From contig JAJUHH010000005.1 of the NCBI GenBank assembly GCA_029267975.1, positions 1 through 22,668 on the forward strand: DNA of 22,668 nucleotides. The letters run 5' to 3'. Positions 13,594-21,890 of this stretch are shown piece by piece; within the stretch, counting starts at the first letter, position 1, and every line of letters begins with the position of its first letter. The notes under the pieces were generated by a model. That model saw nothing but the letters and a program-made list of their open reading frames with translations, ran no database searches and had not been told where the DNA came from. The translations under genes and the position numbers were made by a program. Source of the DNA: Clostridiales bacterium. Its GTDB lineage: Bacteria > Bacillota > Clostridia > Lachnospirales > Lachnospiraceae.

Positions 13594-14288
13594 AGGAGTT
13601 CCTTCCTTTCCATTGGCTTTTTCAAAGCGGTCACCAGAAGAAGAATCAAGACCATGGCAGGTATGATAAAATCAGACGCACCGAAGATCAGGCGGCAGAG
13701 GATGGCGCTGAAGATACCGATTAAGGCTGGCAGATGATTTTTTGCAGCCTGCCATTGGTTTACCAGGATAACCACAAACAGGGCGGTAAGTACAAAGTCG
13801 ATTCCTCTGGTATCTATATTCAGTACACTACCAAGAATAGCGCCCAGGATAGTTCCGGCCATCCAGTAGACCTGATCCAGGAAGGAGATAAAGAAATAGA
13901 ACCATTTAGCTTCCACCTGATCCGGTACCTTGGCAGAGCAAAGAATGGAGAAGCTTTCATCTGTCAGAGAAAAGATCAGGTAAGGCTTTAACCTGCCCAT
14001 TCCATGGTAGTGATGCAGCATGGAAATACCATAAAAGATATGCCTTGCATTCACTGCTATGGTCATCATAAAGGCACCCAGGGAATCAAAGCCTGAAGCC
14101 AGGAGTGCCACGGTGACAAACTGCATGGAACCGGCATAGACAAATACACTGGCAAGGATACTCCAGATCATAGGAAAGCCCTTGCTGTTCATCAGAATGC
14201 CGTAGGCGGCTCCAAGTACAATATAGCCGGTCATAACCGGTATGGTTAGTGGAAAAGCAGCCTTGAGGGCTGCTGTTTTCTTTTGCAT
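13590..14288 (-). CDS. azlC: AzlC family branched-chain amino-acid exporter, 232 aa
   Basis: This is the large membrane subunit of the AzlCD exporter. The N-terminal family segment PLTIPVMTGYIVLGAAYGIL lies near 15-34, followed by VFVYAGSMQFVTVALL near 50-65 and NARHIFYGISML near 80-91. The protein is hydrophobic along its length with multiple helices, and the length is usual. An AGGAG site lies 10 nt before the ATG. It is the third gene of a four-gene minus-strand operon after the GNAT and unknown genes. In some bacteria this pair is controlled by Lrp-like or AzlB regulators; none is seen here. Confidence 0.93.
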   Translation of the reverse strand: MQKKTAALKAAFPLTIPVMTGYIVLGAAYGILMNSKGFPMIWSILASVFVYAGSMQFVTVALLASGFDSLGAFMMTIAVNARHIFYGISMLHHYHGMGRLKPYLIFSLTDESFSILCSAKVPDQVEAKWFYFFISFLDQVYWMAGTILGAILGSVLNIDTRGIDFVLTALFVVILVNQWQAAKNHLPALIGIFSAILCRLIFGASDFIIPAMVLILLLVTALKKPMERKELL

Positions 14289-14344
14289 ATAGGTAAAACT
14301 CCTTTTGGTAAGAATGGATCTTTTCCGGATAACACGGGAATACC

Positions 14345-14767
14345 TTACTTCTTAGAAGAGCCGGCATAAACGGGGGTAAAATCCTCACTGTCCGCACAAA
14401 CAAAGCCAGAGTGCTTTGCCACCAGCTGTTCAAAGAGAGGTGTTGCGGCGGTAAGATCATCCTCATATAAGTTAATTGCAAAGATGGTTTGAATATTTCT
14501 GTTCTTTACGAAGGCAGCGTCGGATGCATCTGCAAAGCTTACCGGAACCGGCTCAAAATCAATGGAATTCTCATTTGGCAGTACCAGCTCCAATACATTC
14601 ATCTCCGGCCATAGCTCAACCGTAATAGTTTCATACTCTTTCAGGGTATCTGCAAGCTCTTTTGCTGATACTTGCTGAGGGGTCATATAAAATAAATCAA
14701 TATAATTTTTAACTGCCTTATGCACAGGGGCTGCTTTTTTCGCGGGTTTTTTCTTTTTGTCTGCCAT
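14345..14767 (-). CDS. Unknown conserved-looking protein, 140 aa
   Basis: I do not recognise the family. The first 20 residues are a Lys/Ala/Pro-rich tail (MADKKKKPAKKAAPVHKAVK), followed by a helical segment (FYMTPQQVSAKELADTLKEY). A mixed alpha/beta body with many acidic residues follows (VELWPEMNVLELVLPNE, then IQTIFAINLYEDDLTAATPLFEQLVAKHSGFVCADSE in two parts). There is no signal peptide or membrane helix, so it should be cytoplasmic. The ATG has a good aaggaaagg site. It sits 50 bp after the GNAT gene and 56 bp before azlC, all on the same strand, so it is probably in their operon. The pattern resembles small Lachnospiraceae hypothetical proteins. Confidence 0.7.
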   Translation of the reverse strand: MADKKKKPAKKAAPVHKAVKNYIDLFYMTPQQVSAKELADTLKEYETITVELWPEMNVLELVLPNENSIDFEPVPVSFADASDAAFVKNRNIQTIFAINLYEDDLTAATPLFEQLVAKHSGFVCADSEDFTPVYAGSSKK

Positions 14768-14817
14768 ACTTCTTCCTTTCCTTAGGTATCAGCCTGCAAT
14801 TTAGGTGAAACATTATC

Positions 14818-15264
14818 TCAAGACAGCTTCATGGATAAATAGACCTTATCCTTTAGCTGAACTCCATTTTCAAAGATTGGTTTATCGTAGTGAGTCAGAA
14901 TATAATCCTTGATCCGATGGGAGTAGGTAAAGCCACAGTGCTCATAAAAAGGTACCGTGAGGGGACTGTCTCCGGTGCCCACCATAAGAGTGTGGCATTT
15001 GCCTTTATAGTATTCGCAAATGTATCGGATTAGAGCGGATGCGTACCCCTGCCTCTGATATTTCTCATAGGTTGCCAGATTCTGCAGTTCATATACGCCG
15101 TTCCCTTCGTCGGTGACTACGCACAGGCTACGAAGATCATCATCATACAGGGCAAATAAATCCCCGCGTTCCAGATATTGATCGATCATACTTTCCTGCT
15201 CATCGGCCAGAAGGAGCAAATCAAGAAAAGCCTTCTTATTTTCTTTGATTAATTTAATCTCCAT
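14818..15264 (-). CDS. GNAT family N-acetyltransferase, 148 aa
   Basis: It probably transfers an acetyl group from acetyl-CoA to a small amine or protein. The acetyl-CoA loop is YQRQGYASALIRYI near 69-82, matching the Q/R-x-x-G-x-G/A pattern. The C-terminal family segment VPFYEHCGFTYSHRIKDY lies near 105-122. The length is standard. The substrate cannot be told from the sequence. It is the first gene of the minus-strand operon that continues into azlC and azlD. A purine-rich aggaaaggtg site lies before the ATG at a slightly long distance. No frameshift or odd composition. Confidence 0.88.
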   Translation of the reverse strand: MEIKLIKENKKAFLDLLLLADEQESMIDQYLERGDLFALYDDDLRSLCVVTDEGNGVYELQNLATYEKYQRQGYASALIRYICEYYKGKCHTLMVGTGDSPLTVPFYEHCGFTYSHRIKDYILTHYDKPIFENGVQLKDKVYLSMKLS

Positions 15265-15359
15265 ATCAAGTACACACCTTTCCTAAACTCAATTAAGGTA
15301 CCCTCTCCTTATCCGCTTTTGGAATATTTACTTTCAAATAGGGTCTAATCTTAGTTATC

Positions 15360-15388
15360 ATTTTAGTAGCTTTGCCTTTGTTTGGCAA
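15360..15388 (-). promoter_or_regulatory. Promoter of the GNAT-azlCD operon
   Basis: On the minus strand TTGCCA (15388-15383), 17 bp and TAAAAT (15365-15360) lie 96 bp before the GNAT ATG. The rest of 15265-15476 holds no ORF or clear structure. Confidence 0.55.
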
Positions 15389-15476
15389 GAAAAAGTGAAT
15401 GAATGGCAGATAAATAATCGTTCGGGAAGACTGCATAAACTATAATTGCAGGGTGTGCTCCAGGTGAATTTAAAGA

Positions 15477-15520
15477 TTGTTAAAATAATAGTTGCATCAT
15501 TATAATATATATGTTATAGT
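15477..15520 (+). promoter_or_regulatory. Overlapping promoters of clpB
   Basis: Two sigma-A arrangements overlap: TTGTTA (15477-15482) with 18 bp to TATAAT (15501-15506), and TTGCAT (15492-15497) with 17 bp to TATAGT (15515-15520). The leader is about 65-75 nt. No CIRCE element is present. Confidence 0.6.
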
Positions 15521-15527
15521 TGATATA

Positions 15528-15554
15528 GAACAAACAAGTCAAATAAAACAAATA
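15528..15554 (+). repeat. Three degenerate 9-bp repeats at the clpB transcription start
   Basis: gaacaaaca, agtcaaata and aaacaaata follow each other directly. They resemble CtsR heptads (GGTCAAA), but the period is 9 instead of 10 and only the middle unit is a good match. They lie at the predicted start of transcription, where a repressor would bind. Confidence 0.35.
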
Positions 15555-15589
15555 TATATGATGAACATTCAGCAAAAGGAGATGTTAAG

Positions 15590-18181
15590 ATGAACATCAG
15601 CAAATTCACACAAAAGTCCTTGCAGGCAGTGGAGGAGTGCGAGAAGCTGGCCTATGAATACGGGCATCAGGAAATAGCAGTGGAGCATTTGCTGTATAGC
15701 TTACTCCAACTGGAGGATAGTCTGATTAAGAAGCTTTTGGAGAAGATGGACATTAATACGGAGGTATTTCTTGCCCAGGTACAGGGCTTATTAAATAAAC
15801 GACCCAAGGTGTCCGGCGGGCAAATTTATATTGGGAATGACCTGAATAAGGTCTTAATCTATGCCGAAAATGAAGCCAAGCAGATGGGGGACTCCTATGT
15901 ATCGGTGGAGCATTTATTCCTGAGTATGCTAAAGCAGCCAAGCCGTGAGGTTAGGGAGCTGTTCAATCAGTTCCGGATTAACCGGGAGGATTTCTTAAGG
16001 GCTCTGCAGTCAGTAAGAGGCAACCAGAAGGTGGTGAATGATAATCCTGAGGCTACTTATGATACCTTGGAGAAGTACGGCTATGATCTGGTAGAGAGAG
16101 CCAAAAAACAGAAGCTGGATCCGGTGATCGGCCGTGACGCTGAAATCAGAAATGTAATCCGGATTCTGTCCAGAAAAACCAAGAATAATCCGGTGCTAAT
16201 CGGTGAACCCGGTGTGGGTAAGACTGCTGTGGTGGAAGGACTGGCACAGAGGATTGTTCGCGGCGATGTGCCCCAATCCTTACAGGATAAGAAGCTCTTT
16301 GCCCTGGATATGGGAGCCTTGGTTGCCGGTGCCAAATACCGGGGTGAATTCGAAGAGCGTTTAAAAGCTGTACTGGAGGATGTAAAGAACAGTGACGGCC
16401 AGATCATATTATTCATAGATGAGCTTCATACCATCGTTGGGGCCGGTAAGACGGAGGGCTCCATGGATGCAGGCAATATGTTAAAGCCCATGCTGGCCAG
16501 AGGAGAGCTGCACTGTATCGGAGCTACTACCCTGAACGAGTACCGGCAATATGTGGAGAAGGATGCCGCACTGGAGAGACGCTTTCAGCCGGTTCTGGTG
16601 GAGGAACCTACAGTGGAGGATACCATTTCCATCCTCAGAGGTCTCAAAGAAAGATATGAAGTGTTCCATGGGGTGAAGATATCGGATGCTGCCCTGGTTA
16701 GTGCAGCGGTCCTCTCTAACCGTTATATCTCCGAGCGCTTTCTGCCGGATAAGGCCATTGACCTGGTAGATGAAGCCTGCGCCCTGATTAAGACAGAGCT
16801 TGATTCCATGCCTACAGAGCTGGACGATCTGCAGCGCAGGATTATGCAGATGGAGATCGAGGAGGCTGCCTTAAAGAAGGAGAGGGACCGCCTTAGTATG
16901 GAGCGCCTGGCGGAGCTGCAAAAGGAGTTGGCTGAGCTTCGGGATTCCTTCACCTCCCAGAAGGCAAAGTGGGATAATGAAAAAGCAAGCATTGAGAAGC
17001 TTCATAAATTAAGGGAAGCGATTGAGGAGCTAAATAATGAGATTGAAGTTGCAGAGCGCAGCTATAACCTGAATAAGGCGGCTGAGCTCAAATACGGCAG
17101 ACTTCCTGAGCTTCAGAAGCAACTGGCACAGGAGGAGGCGAGACTGAAATCAGAAGAGGAAATGTTGGTGCATGAGAATGTCAGTGAAGAAGAGATCGCC
17201 AGAATTGTATCCCGCTGGACAGGAATACCCATCACCAAGCTGACGGAGGGAGAACGCAATAAGACTCTTCATTTAAGCACAGAGCTTCATAAGAGAGTGA
17301 TCGGTCAGGATGAGGGTGTGGATAAGGTGTCTGATGCCATCCTGCGTTCCAAGGCGGGTATCAAGGATCCCGGCAAGCCCATCGGTTCCTTCTTGTTCCT
17401 GGGACCTACCGGTGTGGGTAAGACAGAGCTTGCCAAGGCCCTGGCAGAAAGCTTATTTGATAATGAGCATAATATTGTCCGGATAGATATGAGTGAATAC
17501 ATGGAGAAGCATTCCGTAGCCAGACTCATCGGAGCTCCTCCCGGATACATCGGCTACGAGGAGGGAGGACAGCTGACAGAGGCCATCCGGCGTAAGCCCT
17601 ATGCCGTCATCCTATTTGATGAGGTAGAGAAGGCACATCCGGATGTATTCAATGTTCTCCTGCAGGTGCTGGATGATGGACGGATCACAGACTCTCAGGG
17701 CAGGACGGTAGACTTTAAGAATACCATCATTATCCTGACCTCCAATATCGGTTCCCGTTATCTCCTGGAGGGTATTGATGAAAGCGGTGAGATCAGTGAC
17801 CAGTGTGAGGCTTTGGTGATGAATGAACTAAGAGCCTCCTTCCGTCCGGAATTCTTAAACCGCCTGGATGAGATCATTCTCTTTAAACCCTTAACCAAGG
17901 AAAATATCGATGCCATTATCGATCTTATGATTGCAGATCTGAATAAACGGCTGAAAGACAAGGAAATTGCCATAGAGCTCACAGAAGGGGCAAAGGATTA
18001 TATCGTAGAACGCAGCTATGATCCGGCTTACGGGGCTAGACCTCTGAAGCGCTATCTGCAGAAAAATGTAGAGACCTTAAGTGCAAGGCTCATTCTAAGC
18101 GATCAGGTACAGTCCGAGGATACGATCTTAATCGATGTTAGCAACAATACCCTGGTTGCCAGTGTAAAAAATAAGGCTTAA
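15590..18181 (+). CDS. clpB: ATP-dependent disaggregase ClpB, 863 aa
   Basis: This is a hexameric AAA+ chaperone that pulls polypeptides out of aggregates with DnaK, in the cytoplasm. The Clp N-domain with two repeats spans about 1-145. AAA domain 1 has Walker A GEPGVGKT at 205-212 and Walker B IILFIDELHT near 272-281. The middle coiled-coil domain lies near 410-525 and is long, as in ClpB rather than ClpC or ClpA. AAA domain 2 has Walker A GPTGVGKT at 605-612 and VILFDEVEKAHPD near 674-686. The C-terminal arm has AYGARPLKRYLQK. Length and motifs are standard, with no IGF/LGF ClpP loop evident. The ATG follows aaaggaga. It is a single gene. Confidence 0.97.
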   Translation: MNISKFTQKSLQAVEECEKLAYEYGHQEIAVEHLLYSLLQLEDSLIKKLLEKMDINTEVFLAQVQGLLNKRPKVSGGQIYIGNDLNKVLIYAENEAKQMGDSYVSVEHLFLSMLKQPSREVRELFNQFRINREDFLRALQSVRGNQKVVNDNPEATYDTLEKYGYDLVERAKKQKLDPVIGRDAEIRNVIRILSRKTKNNPVLIGEPGVGKTAVVEGLAQRIVRGDVPQSLQDKKLFALDMGALVAGAKYRGEFEERLKAVLEDVKNSDGQIILFIDELHTIVGAGKTEGSMDAGNMLKPMLARGELHCIGATTLNEYRQYVEKDAALERRFQPVLVEEPTVEDTISILRGLKERYEVFHGVKISDAALVSAAVLSNRYISERFLPDKAIDLVDEACALIKTELDSMPTELDDLQRRIMQMEIEEAALKKERDRLSMERLAELQKELAELRDSFTSQKAKWDNEKASIEKLHKLREAIEELNNEIEVAERSYNLNKAAELKYGRLPELQKQLAQEEARLKSEEEMLVHENVSEEEIARIVSRWTGIPITKLTEGERNKTLHLSTELHKRVIGQDEGVDKVSDAILRSKAGIKDPGKPIGSFLFLGPTGVGKTELAKALAESLFDNEHNIVRIDMSEYMEKHSVARLIGAPPGYIGYEEGGQLTEAIRRKPYAVILFDEVEKAHPDVFNVLLQVLDDGRITDSQGRTVDFKNTIIILTSNIGSRYLLEGIDESGEISDQCEALVMNELRASFRPEFLNRLDEIILFKPLTKENIDAIIDLMIADLNKRLKDKEIAIELTEGAKDYIVERSYDPAYGARPLKRYLQKNVETLSARLILSDQVQSEDTILIDVSNNTLVASVKNKA

Positions 18182-18239
18182 AGACATCTTTAGCAAATTG
18201 CTTCATGGGAGCAAGAAGCAGTTGCAAACAGTAATGTGT

Positions 18240-18299
18240 AAAAGGAAGAGAACAGGAACCTACATCCCCCCACATACAGGTTTCTGCTCCCTTCCTTTT
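18240..18299. terminator. Bidirectional terminator between clpB and the oxidoreductase gene
   Basis: aaaaggaag (18240-18248) pairs with cttcctttt (18291-18299), and an inner stem pairs aggaacct with aggtttct. The stem ends in A- and T-runs of four on each side, suiting the two convergent genes. Nothing else is seen in 18182-18349. Confidence 0.7.
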
Positions 18300-18349
18300 A
18301 AGCTTATCTAATATCTTCTCTTATGTCTTAAGCTTAATTCAAAGGTCTT

Positions 18350-19456
18350 TTAATCTAATATTCCATGTAATATATTATTCTTCATAGGCTGCTCCCGCTC
18401 AAAATGAGTCTCAAGGGGAATATACTTCTTCTCCTTACTGCTCTTTTCAAAGCTGGTTAAGATCTCAAGTACATGATATATCTGCTTGTGGTTAGCACGA
18501 GCGTCTCTGCCTGTGCGCAGGGCCTTAGCCATATCTGCAATACCGAGACCACGGGAGTTCTCCTTATAATCAAAGAGTAAGGGCATCTCCTTATAGCTGC
18601 CATCCTCCGGACGAAGCAGCTTTATGGGGCCACCAAAGTGGTTTGGATCAGGAACAATCAGAGTACCCTTGCTGCCATAGATCTCAAGCCTTGCCTGTGT
18701 ATCATAGTATACATCAAAGGTAGTAAAGATGGTTCCCACCGCACCGTTATCAAAATGCAGAATACCTGTGATATAGGTTGGAACATCAACATCCACCACG
18801 GTACCGCACTTTGGCTGGCTGGTGATGGTTCTCTGAGGGAAGCTGGTTTTGGTCACACCGGTAACCCCGGATACTCCGCCAATGAGATTCACCAGGGCGG
18901 TAACATAGTAGGGTCCCATATCTAACATAGGGCCGCCGCCGTATTGATAATAAAAGGCAGGATCCGGATGCCAGGTCTCATGCCCGTGACAGATCATAAA
19001 GGCAGCAGCACCGATTGGCTCTCCGATAAAGCCGTCATCAATTAGCTTACGGCAGGTCTGGATGCCTGCTCCCAGGAAGGTATCAGGTGCCCCCCCTAAC
19101 ATAAGCTTTTTCTCTTCTGCCAGGGCTACCAGCTCTTTTCCTTCCTCAAAGCTCGCACCCAGGGGTTTCTCGGTATAGACATGCTTCCCTGCCAGCAGGG
19201 CTGCCTTGGTAACCTCATAATGCTCATAGGGTCGGGTAAGATTAATAATGATGTCTACCTCCGGGTCAGCAAAGGCGTCATACATTGTCTCATATAGCTT
19301 CTTAACCTGATATTTCTCCTGTGCTGCTTTCGCACGCTCTCTGATCAGATCGCAGACTCCCACAAGTTCTAATTCCTTAAAAACCTTTGTTATATTTTCA
19401 AGATATATTCCGCTAATATCCCCGATGCCAATGATGGCAACTTTCACTTTGCTCAT
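18350..19456 (-). CDS. Gfo/Idh/MocA family NAD(P)-dependent oxidoreductase, 368 aa
   Basis: This is a probable sugar or cyclitol dehydrogenase using NAD(P). The Rossmann fold starts KVKVAIIGIGDISGIY, with the dinucleotide loop at 8-16. The family EKP motif (TEKPLG) lies at 95-100. The C-terminal alpha/beta substrate domain has GGGPMLDMGPYYV near 173-185, with the conserved Asp and a Tyr of the active site in place of the more common His. There is no signal peptide. The ATG follows aaaggaggag. It is the second gene after the ThuA-like gene (gap 90 bp). In Rhizobiaceae, ThuB, a protein of this family, works with ThuA to oxidise trehalose and related disaccharides to 3-keto sugars, and the pair here may do something similar. 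The substrate is inference. Confidence 0.88.
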   Translation of the reverse strand: MSKVKVAIIGIGDISGIYLENITKVFKELELVGVCDLIRERAKAAQEKYQVKKLYETMYDAFADPEVDIIINLTRPYEHYEVTKAALLAGKHVYTEKPLGASFEEGKELVALAEEKKLMLGGAPDTFLGAGIQTCRKLIDDGFIGEPIGAAAFMICHGHETWHPDPAFYYQYGGGPMLDMGPYYVTALVNLIGGVSGVTGVTKTSFPQRTITSQPKCGTVVDVDVPTYITGILHFDNGAVGTIFTTFDVYYDTQARLEIYGSKGTLIVPDPNHFGGPIKLLRPEDGSYKEMPLLFDYKENSRGLGIADMAKALRTGRDARANHKQIYHVLEILTSFEKSSKEKKYIPLETHFEREQPMKNNILHGILD

Positions 19457-19546
19457 ACCTTACTCCTCCTTTAAGGATTTCTTAAATACTCTAATTTTTC
19501 CTTACATGCATTTAATGGCTCATTTTTTAACTTTTTAATGCATAAT

Positions 19547-20278
19547 TTAATACATTTTAGCCGTATTCTCAAAGCGCTCCGTAGTAAGTCCGTGCTCTAT
19601 GGCATACCGTTTTCCTTCGGCTGCCCACAAGAGACCTCGCTCCATGATAATCTGGGCGTTAGGAGATTTATCAAATACATCATCGTGATGGCCCAGGGAA
19701 GTGTAGAATACCCGTCCGTTACCCCAGAATTTTGTCCAGGCAACAGGCATATCCACGGGCTTGTTGGAGATATGATAATAGTTCACAATGGGGAATCGGG
19801 TAGTTGCCAGCACCTCAATCGCCGGATCGATATGCAGATAATAATGCTCGCTGCATACCTTAAAGTCCTCCAGGCCTTCCGTGATAGGACTGAAACCATG
19901 ATTGATATGTACCATGTATTCAACACCGTCTCCGCCCGGATGGCTGACCCACTGACCTCCGGTCATAAACTGCCATTCGGTATTTTCGCGAAAGGAATCG
20001 CACATGCCCCCATGACAGCCTGCAAGGCCGACACCGGAACCGACTGCTTTGGACAGATTCTTCACATAGTCATTATTGATCTTGTCCATGGTCCAGCAGG
20101 CTACCACTAAGTCCAGCCCCATCAGCATTTCTGCATCAGCAAGAACATCCAAGGTGTCAGAGATCGTGCAGGTATAACCGTGCTTCTCCATAAGACCTGC
20201 AAAGCGTTTGGAGGTGAGCTTGGGCTCATGTCCATCCCAGCCACCTTGTAAGATTAATACCTTCTTTTCCGTACTCAT
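19547..20278 (-). CDS. ThuA-like domain protein, 243 aa
   Basis: A ThuA-like (trehalose utilisation) protein with a class I glutamine-amidotransferase-like fold. Family features are KKVLILQGGWDGHEP near 5-19, LVVACWTMDKI near 62-72, the GLAGCHGGMCDSF segment near 85-97, GVEYMVHINHGFSPITEGL near 118-136, and the C-terminal GRVFYTSLGHHDDVF near 190-204. The length is typical. I chose ATG at 20278 (MSTEKK); the ATG 39 bp upstream has no ribosome site and adds only a basic tail. Members are thought to act on keto-sugars, but the chemistry is poorly established. It is the first gene of a two-gene unit with the Gfo/Idh/MocA enzyme, divergent from the AraC regulator. Confidence 0.85.
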   Translation of the reverse strand: MSTEKKVLILQGGWDGHEPKLTSKRFAGLMEKHGYTCTISDTLDVLADAEMLMGLDLVVACWTMDKINNDYVKNLSKAVGSGVGLAGCHGGMCDSFRENTEWQFMTGGQWVSHPGGDGVEYMVHINHGFSPITEGLEDFKVCSEHYYLHIDPAIEVLATTRFPIVNYYHISNKPVDMPVAWTKFWGNGRVFYTSLGHHDDVFDKSPNAQIIMERGLLWAAEGKRYAIEHGLTTERFENTAKMY

Positions 20279-20599
20279 ATAAACCCTACCTTTCTTTTTT
20301 CGCCTGTTTGCTGTCATTGCAGAGCAGGCAATATTATAATTAATCCTGTGATTATGGGCACAAAAAGAGTTTACAGCCTCTGCCTTGTCAGGAAGCAGCC
20401 ATGGCCGATAATTGCTAAGCGAAGCACTCTCGTCTGATCAGGAGAAGATTTCCTACGAAAATGCTTTTCGAAAGGCTAATCTCATGATATGCTTGACTTA
20501 TCACAGGCATTTCTAATTGTATTATAGCAATTTATCGTATTTATGCGGGACAACGCATATCTATACCTGGTCAAATATTGCTGTTTTGGAGGAAGAGAT
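20279..20599. promoter_or_regulatory. Divergent control region between the ThuA unit and the AraC regulator
   Basis: No ORF lies here. On the minus strand TGCTATAAT (20529-20521) is an extended -10 without a recognisable -35, which suits an activator-dependent promoter for the ThuA unit. That element sits in an imperfect palindrome (aattg ... caatt, 20515-20532). On the plus strand TTGACT (20493-20498) has no -10 at a usual distance. A tttcgaaa palindrome lies at 20467-20474. Confidence 0.45.
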
Positions 20600-21391
20600 A
20601 TGACACCCTTCTACGAAAGTAAAAATGAAGAATTCAGAGTATTTTATTCCTATGACCTCCACTTCCCTGCACATTTGCACAGTCAGGTGGAGCTGCTCTA
20701 TGTGGTAAGCGGAAAAACAGAGGTAACCATATTTAATGAGACAAGGCTGCTTCAGGAGGGGGATTTTGCCATCGTATTCCCCAACACCATTCATAGCTAT
20801 GCGTCAGGAGAAGAGGGAAGTAAGATTATAATCGCAGTCTGCAGTCTGGACCTGACAGGGGATTTTTTTAAGCGTATGACCAGCTATTATCCTACCAAGC
20901 CCTTTATCAGGTCCGAAAAGCTTCATAGCAATGTAAGCTTTGCTATGACACAGCTTGAACAGGAATATCGGGAGGGATATGACCTGAATGCCTGTCGTGC
21001 TTTGATCTTATTGATACTCTCAAGAATATTGCCGATGGTGGAGCTTACCAGAAACAAGGATATAGAGAACTATGATCTGACCCATCTGATCGTCAATTAT
21101 GTTGCGGAGCATTTTCAGGAAAGGCTGACTCTGACGGAGCTTGCGAATCACCTGAATGTGAGTAAATATTACCTTTCCAGAATCTTTTCCACCAAGCTGA
21201 ATACGAATTTTAACCGCTACCTGAATTATATCCGGGCAAATTATGCGCTGACCCTGATCCAATCAACCAGTTATACCCTGACCAGGATCAGTATTGATTC
21301 CGGCTTTGAAAGTCAGAGAACCTTTAACCGGGCCTTTAAGGAGGTCTATCACATGACGCCCAGTGAATACCGCAGGCAAGTCAGCATCTAG
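20600..21391 (+). CDS. AraC family transcriptional regulator with cupin domain, 263 aa
   Basis: A one-component regulator. The N-terminal cupin (about 5-120) has FPAHLHSQVELLYVVSGK with metal- or sugar-binding His residues, followed by EGDFAIVFPNTIHSY. The C-terminal AraC/XylS DNA-binding region (about 165-263) has two helix-turn-helices: LTLTELANHLNVSKYYLSRIF, then the classic GFESQRTFNRAFKEVYHMTPSEYR. I chose ATG at 20600, with GGAGG 7 nt upstream; the earlier ATG at 20543 has no ribosome site. It is divergent from the ThuA and oxidoreductase genes, so it probably senses a sugar and activates them. The ligand is unknown. Confidence 0.9.
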   Translation: MTPFYESKNEEFRVFYSYDLHFPAHLHSQVELLYVVSGKTEVTIFNETRLLQEGDFAIVFPNTIHSYASGEEGSKIIIAVCSLDLTGDFFKRMTSYYPTKPFIRSEKLHSNVSFAMTQLEQEYREGYDLNACRALILLILSRILPMVELTRNKDIENYDLTHLIVNYVAEHFQERLTLTELANHLNVSKYYLSRIFSTKLNTNFNRYLNYIRANYALTLIQSTSYTLTRISIDSGFESQRTFNRAFKEVYHMTPSEYRRQVSI

Positions 21392-21412
21392 TGCAGATAT
21401 CATGTTCAAACC

Positions 21413-21441
21413 TTGAATGATTTTGCTGTACGAGTCATAAA
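21413..21441 (+). promoter_or_regulatory. Possible promoter of the PrcB-like lipoprotein gene
   Basis: TTGAAT (21413-21418), 17 bp and CATAAA (21436-21441) lie 33 bp before the ATG at 21474. Read-through from the AraC gene is also possible because no terminator separates them. Confidence 0.4.
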
Positions 21442-21473
21442 ATGAAATAAGAAATGATTCTATGGAGGTCATG

Positions 21474-21890
21474 ATGAAAAGGTTCAGAACGGTCACACTG
21501 CTTCTTACCTTTATCATAGCTGTTGTAGGGTTAACAGCCTGCAAACAGGAGGATACAGATGTGAAGAAGATTAAAGATCTTGATTTTACGGTAGTGGAGG
21601 ATGCTGATTTACCGGGTGAATTGAAGGAAATTATTGATGAAAAGAAGGAGGAGCCCTTCAAGCTTTCCTACACCAATAAGGATAGTCTCTATATCGTGAT
21701 TGGCTATGGTAAGCAAGATAGTGGAGGCTACAGTATCTCGGTTGATGATTTATACCTGACCAGTAATGCGATCTATTTTAAAACTACCCTCATCGGCCCT
21801 TCCCTGGAGGATGTGGTATCCCAGGGTGTCTCCTATCCTTATATTGTTGTTAAAACAGAGTTTCGGGAAGAGCGGATTGTATTCGAATGA
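21474..21890 (+). CDS. Lipoprotein with PrcB C-terminal-like domain, 138 aa
   Basis: A secreted lipoprotein anchored outside the membrane. The signal peptide (MKRFRTVTLLLTFIIAVVG) ends in a lipobox LTAC, with Cys23 as the lipidated residue. The mature part has an acidic linker and then a beta-rich domain (YIVIGYGKQDSGGYSIS ... TTLIGPS ... YPYIVVK) typical of the PrcB C-terminal family, named after a protease-complex inhibitor of Treponema. The actual partner in Firmicutes is unknown. I chose ATG at 21474, with GGAGG 5 nt upstream; the earlier in-frame ATGs at 21462 and 21471 overlap or crowd that site. The last beta-strand ends FREERIVFE. It is a single gene between araC and veg. Confidence 0.82.
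   Translation: MKRFRTVTLLLTFIIAVVGLTACKQEDTDVKKIKDLDFTVVEDADLPGELKEIIDEKKEEPFKLSYTNKDSLYIVIGYGKQDSGGYSISVDDLYLTSNAIYFKTTLIGPSLEDVVSQGVSYPYIVVKTEFREERIVFE

Noticed and set aside
14086..14481. 131-aa minus-strand ORF overlapping azlC and the unknown gene
   Set aside because: It overlaps two better-supported genes in another frame and lacks a ribosome site.
15477..15589. CIRCE (HrcA) element before clpB
   Set aside because: No TTAGCACTC-N9-GAGTGCTAA or close variant is present.
17317..17325. Perfect DnaA box TGTGGATAA in clpB
   Set aside because: Isolated, and explained by codons for Val-Asp-Lys; no cluster around it.
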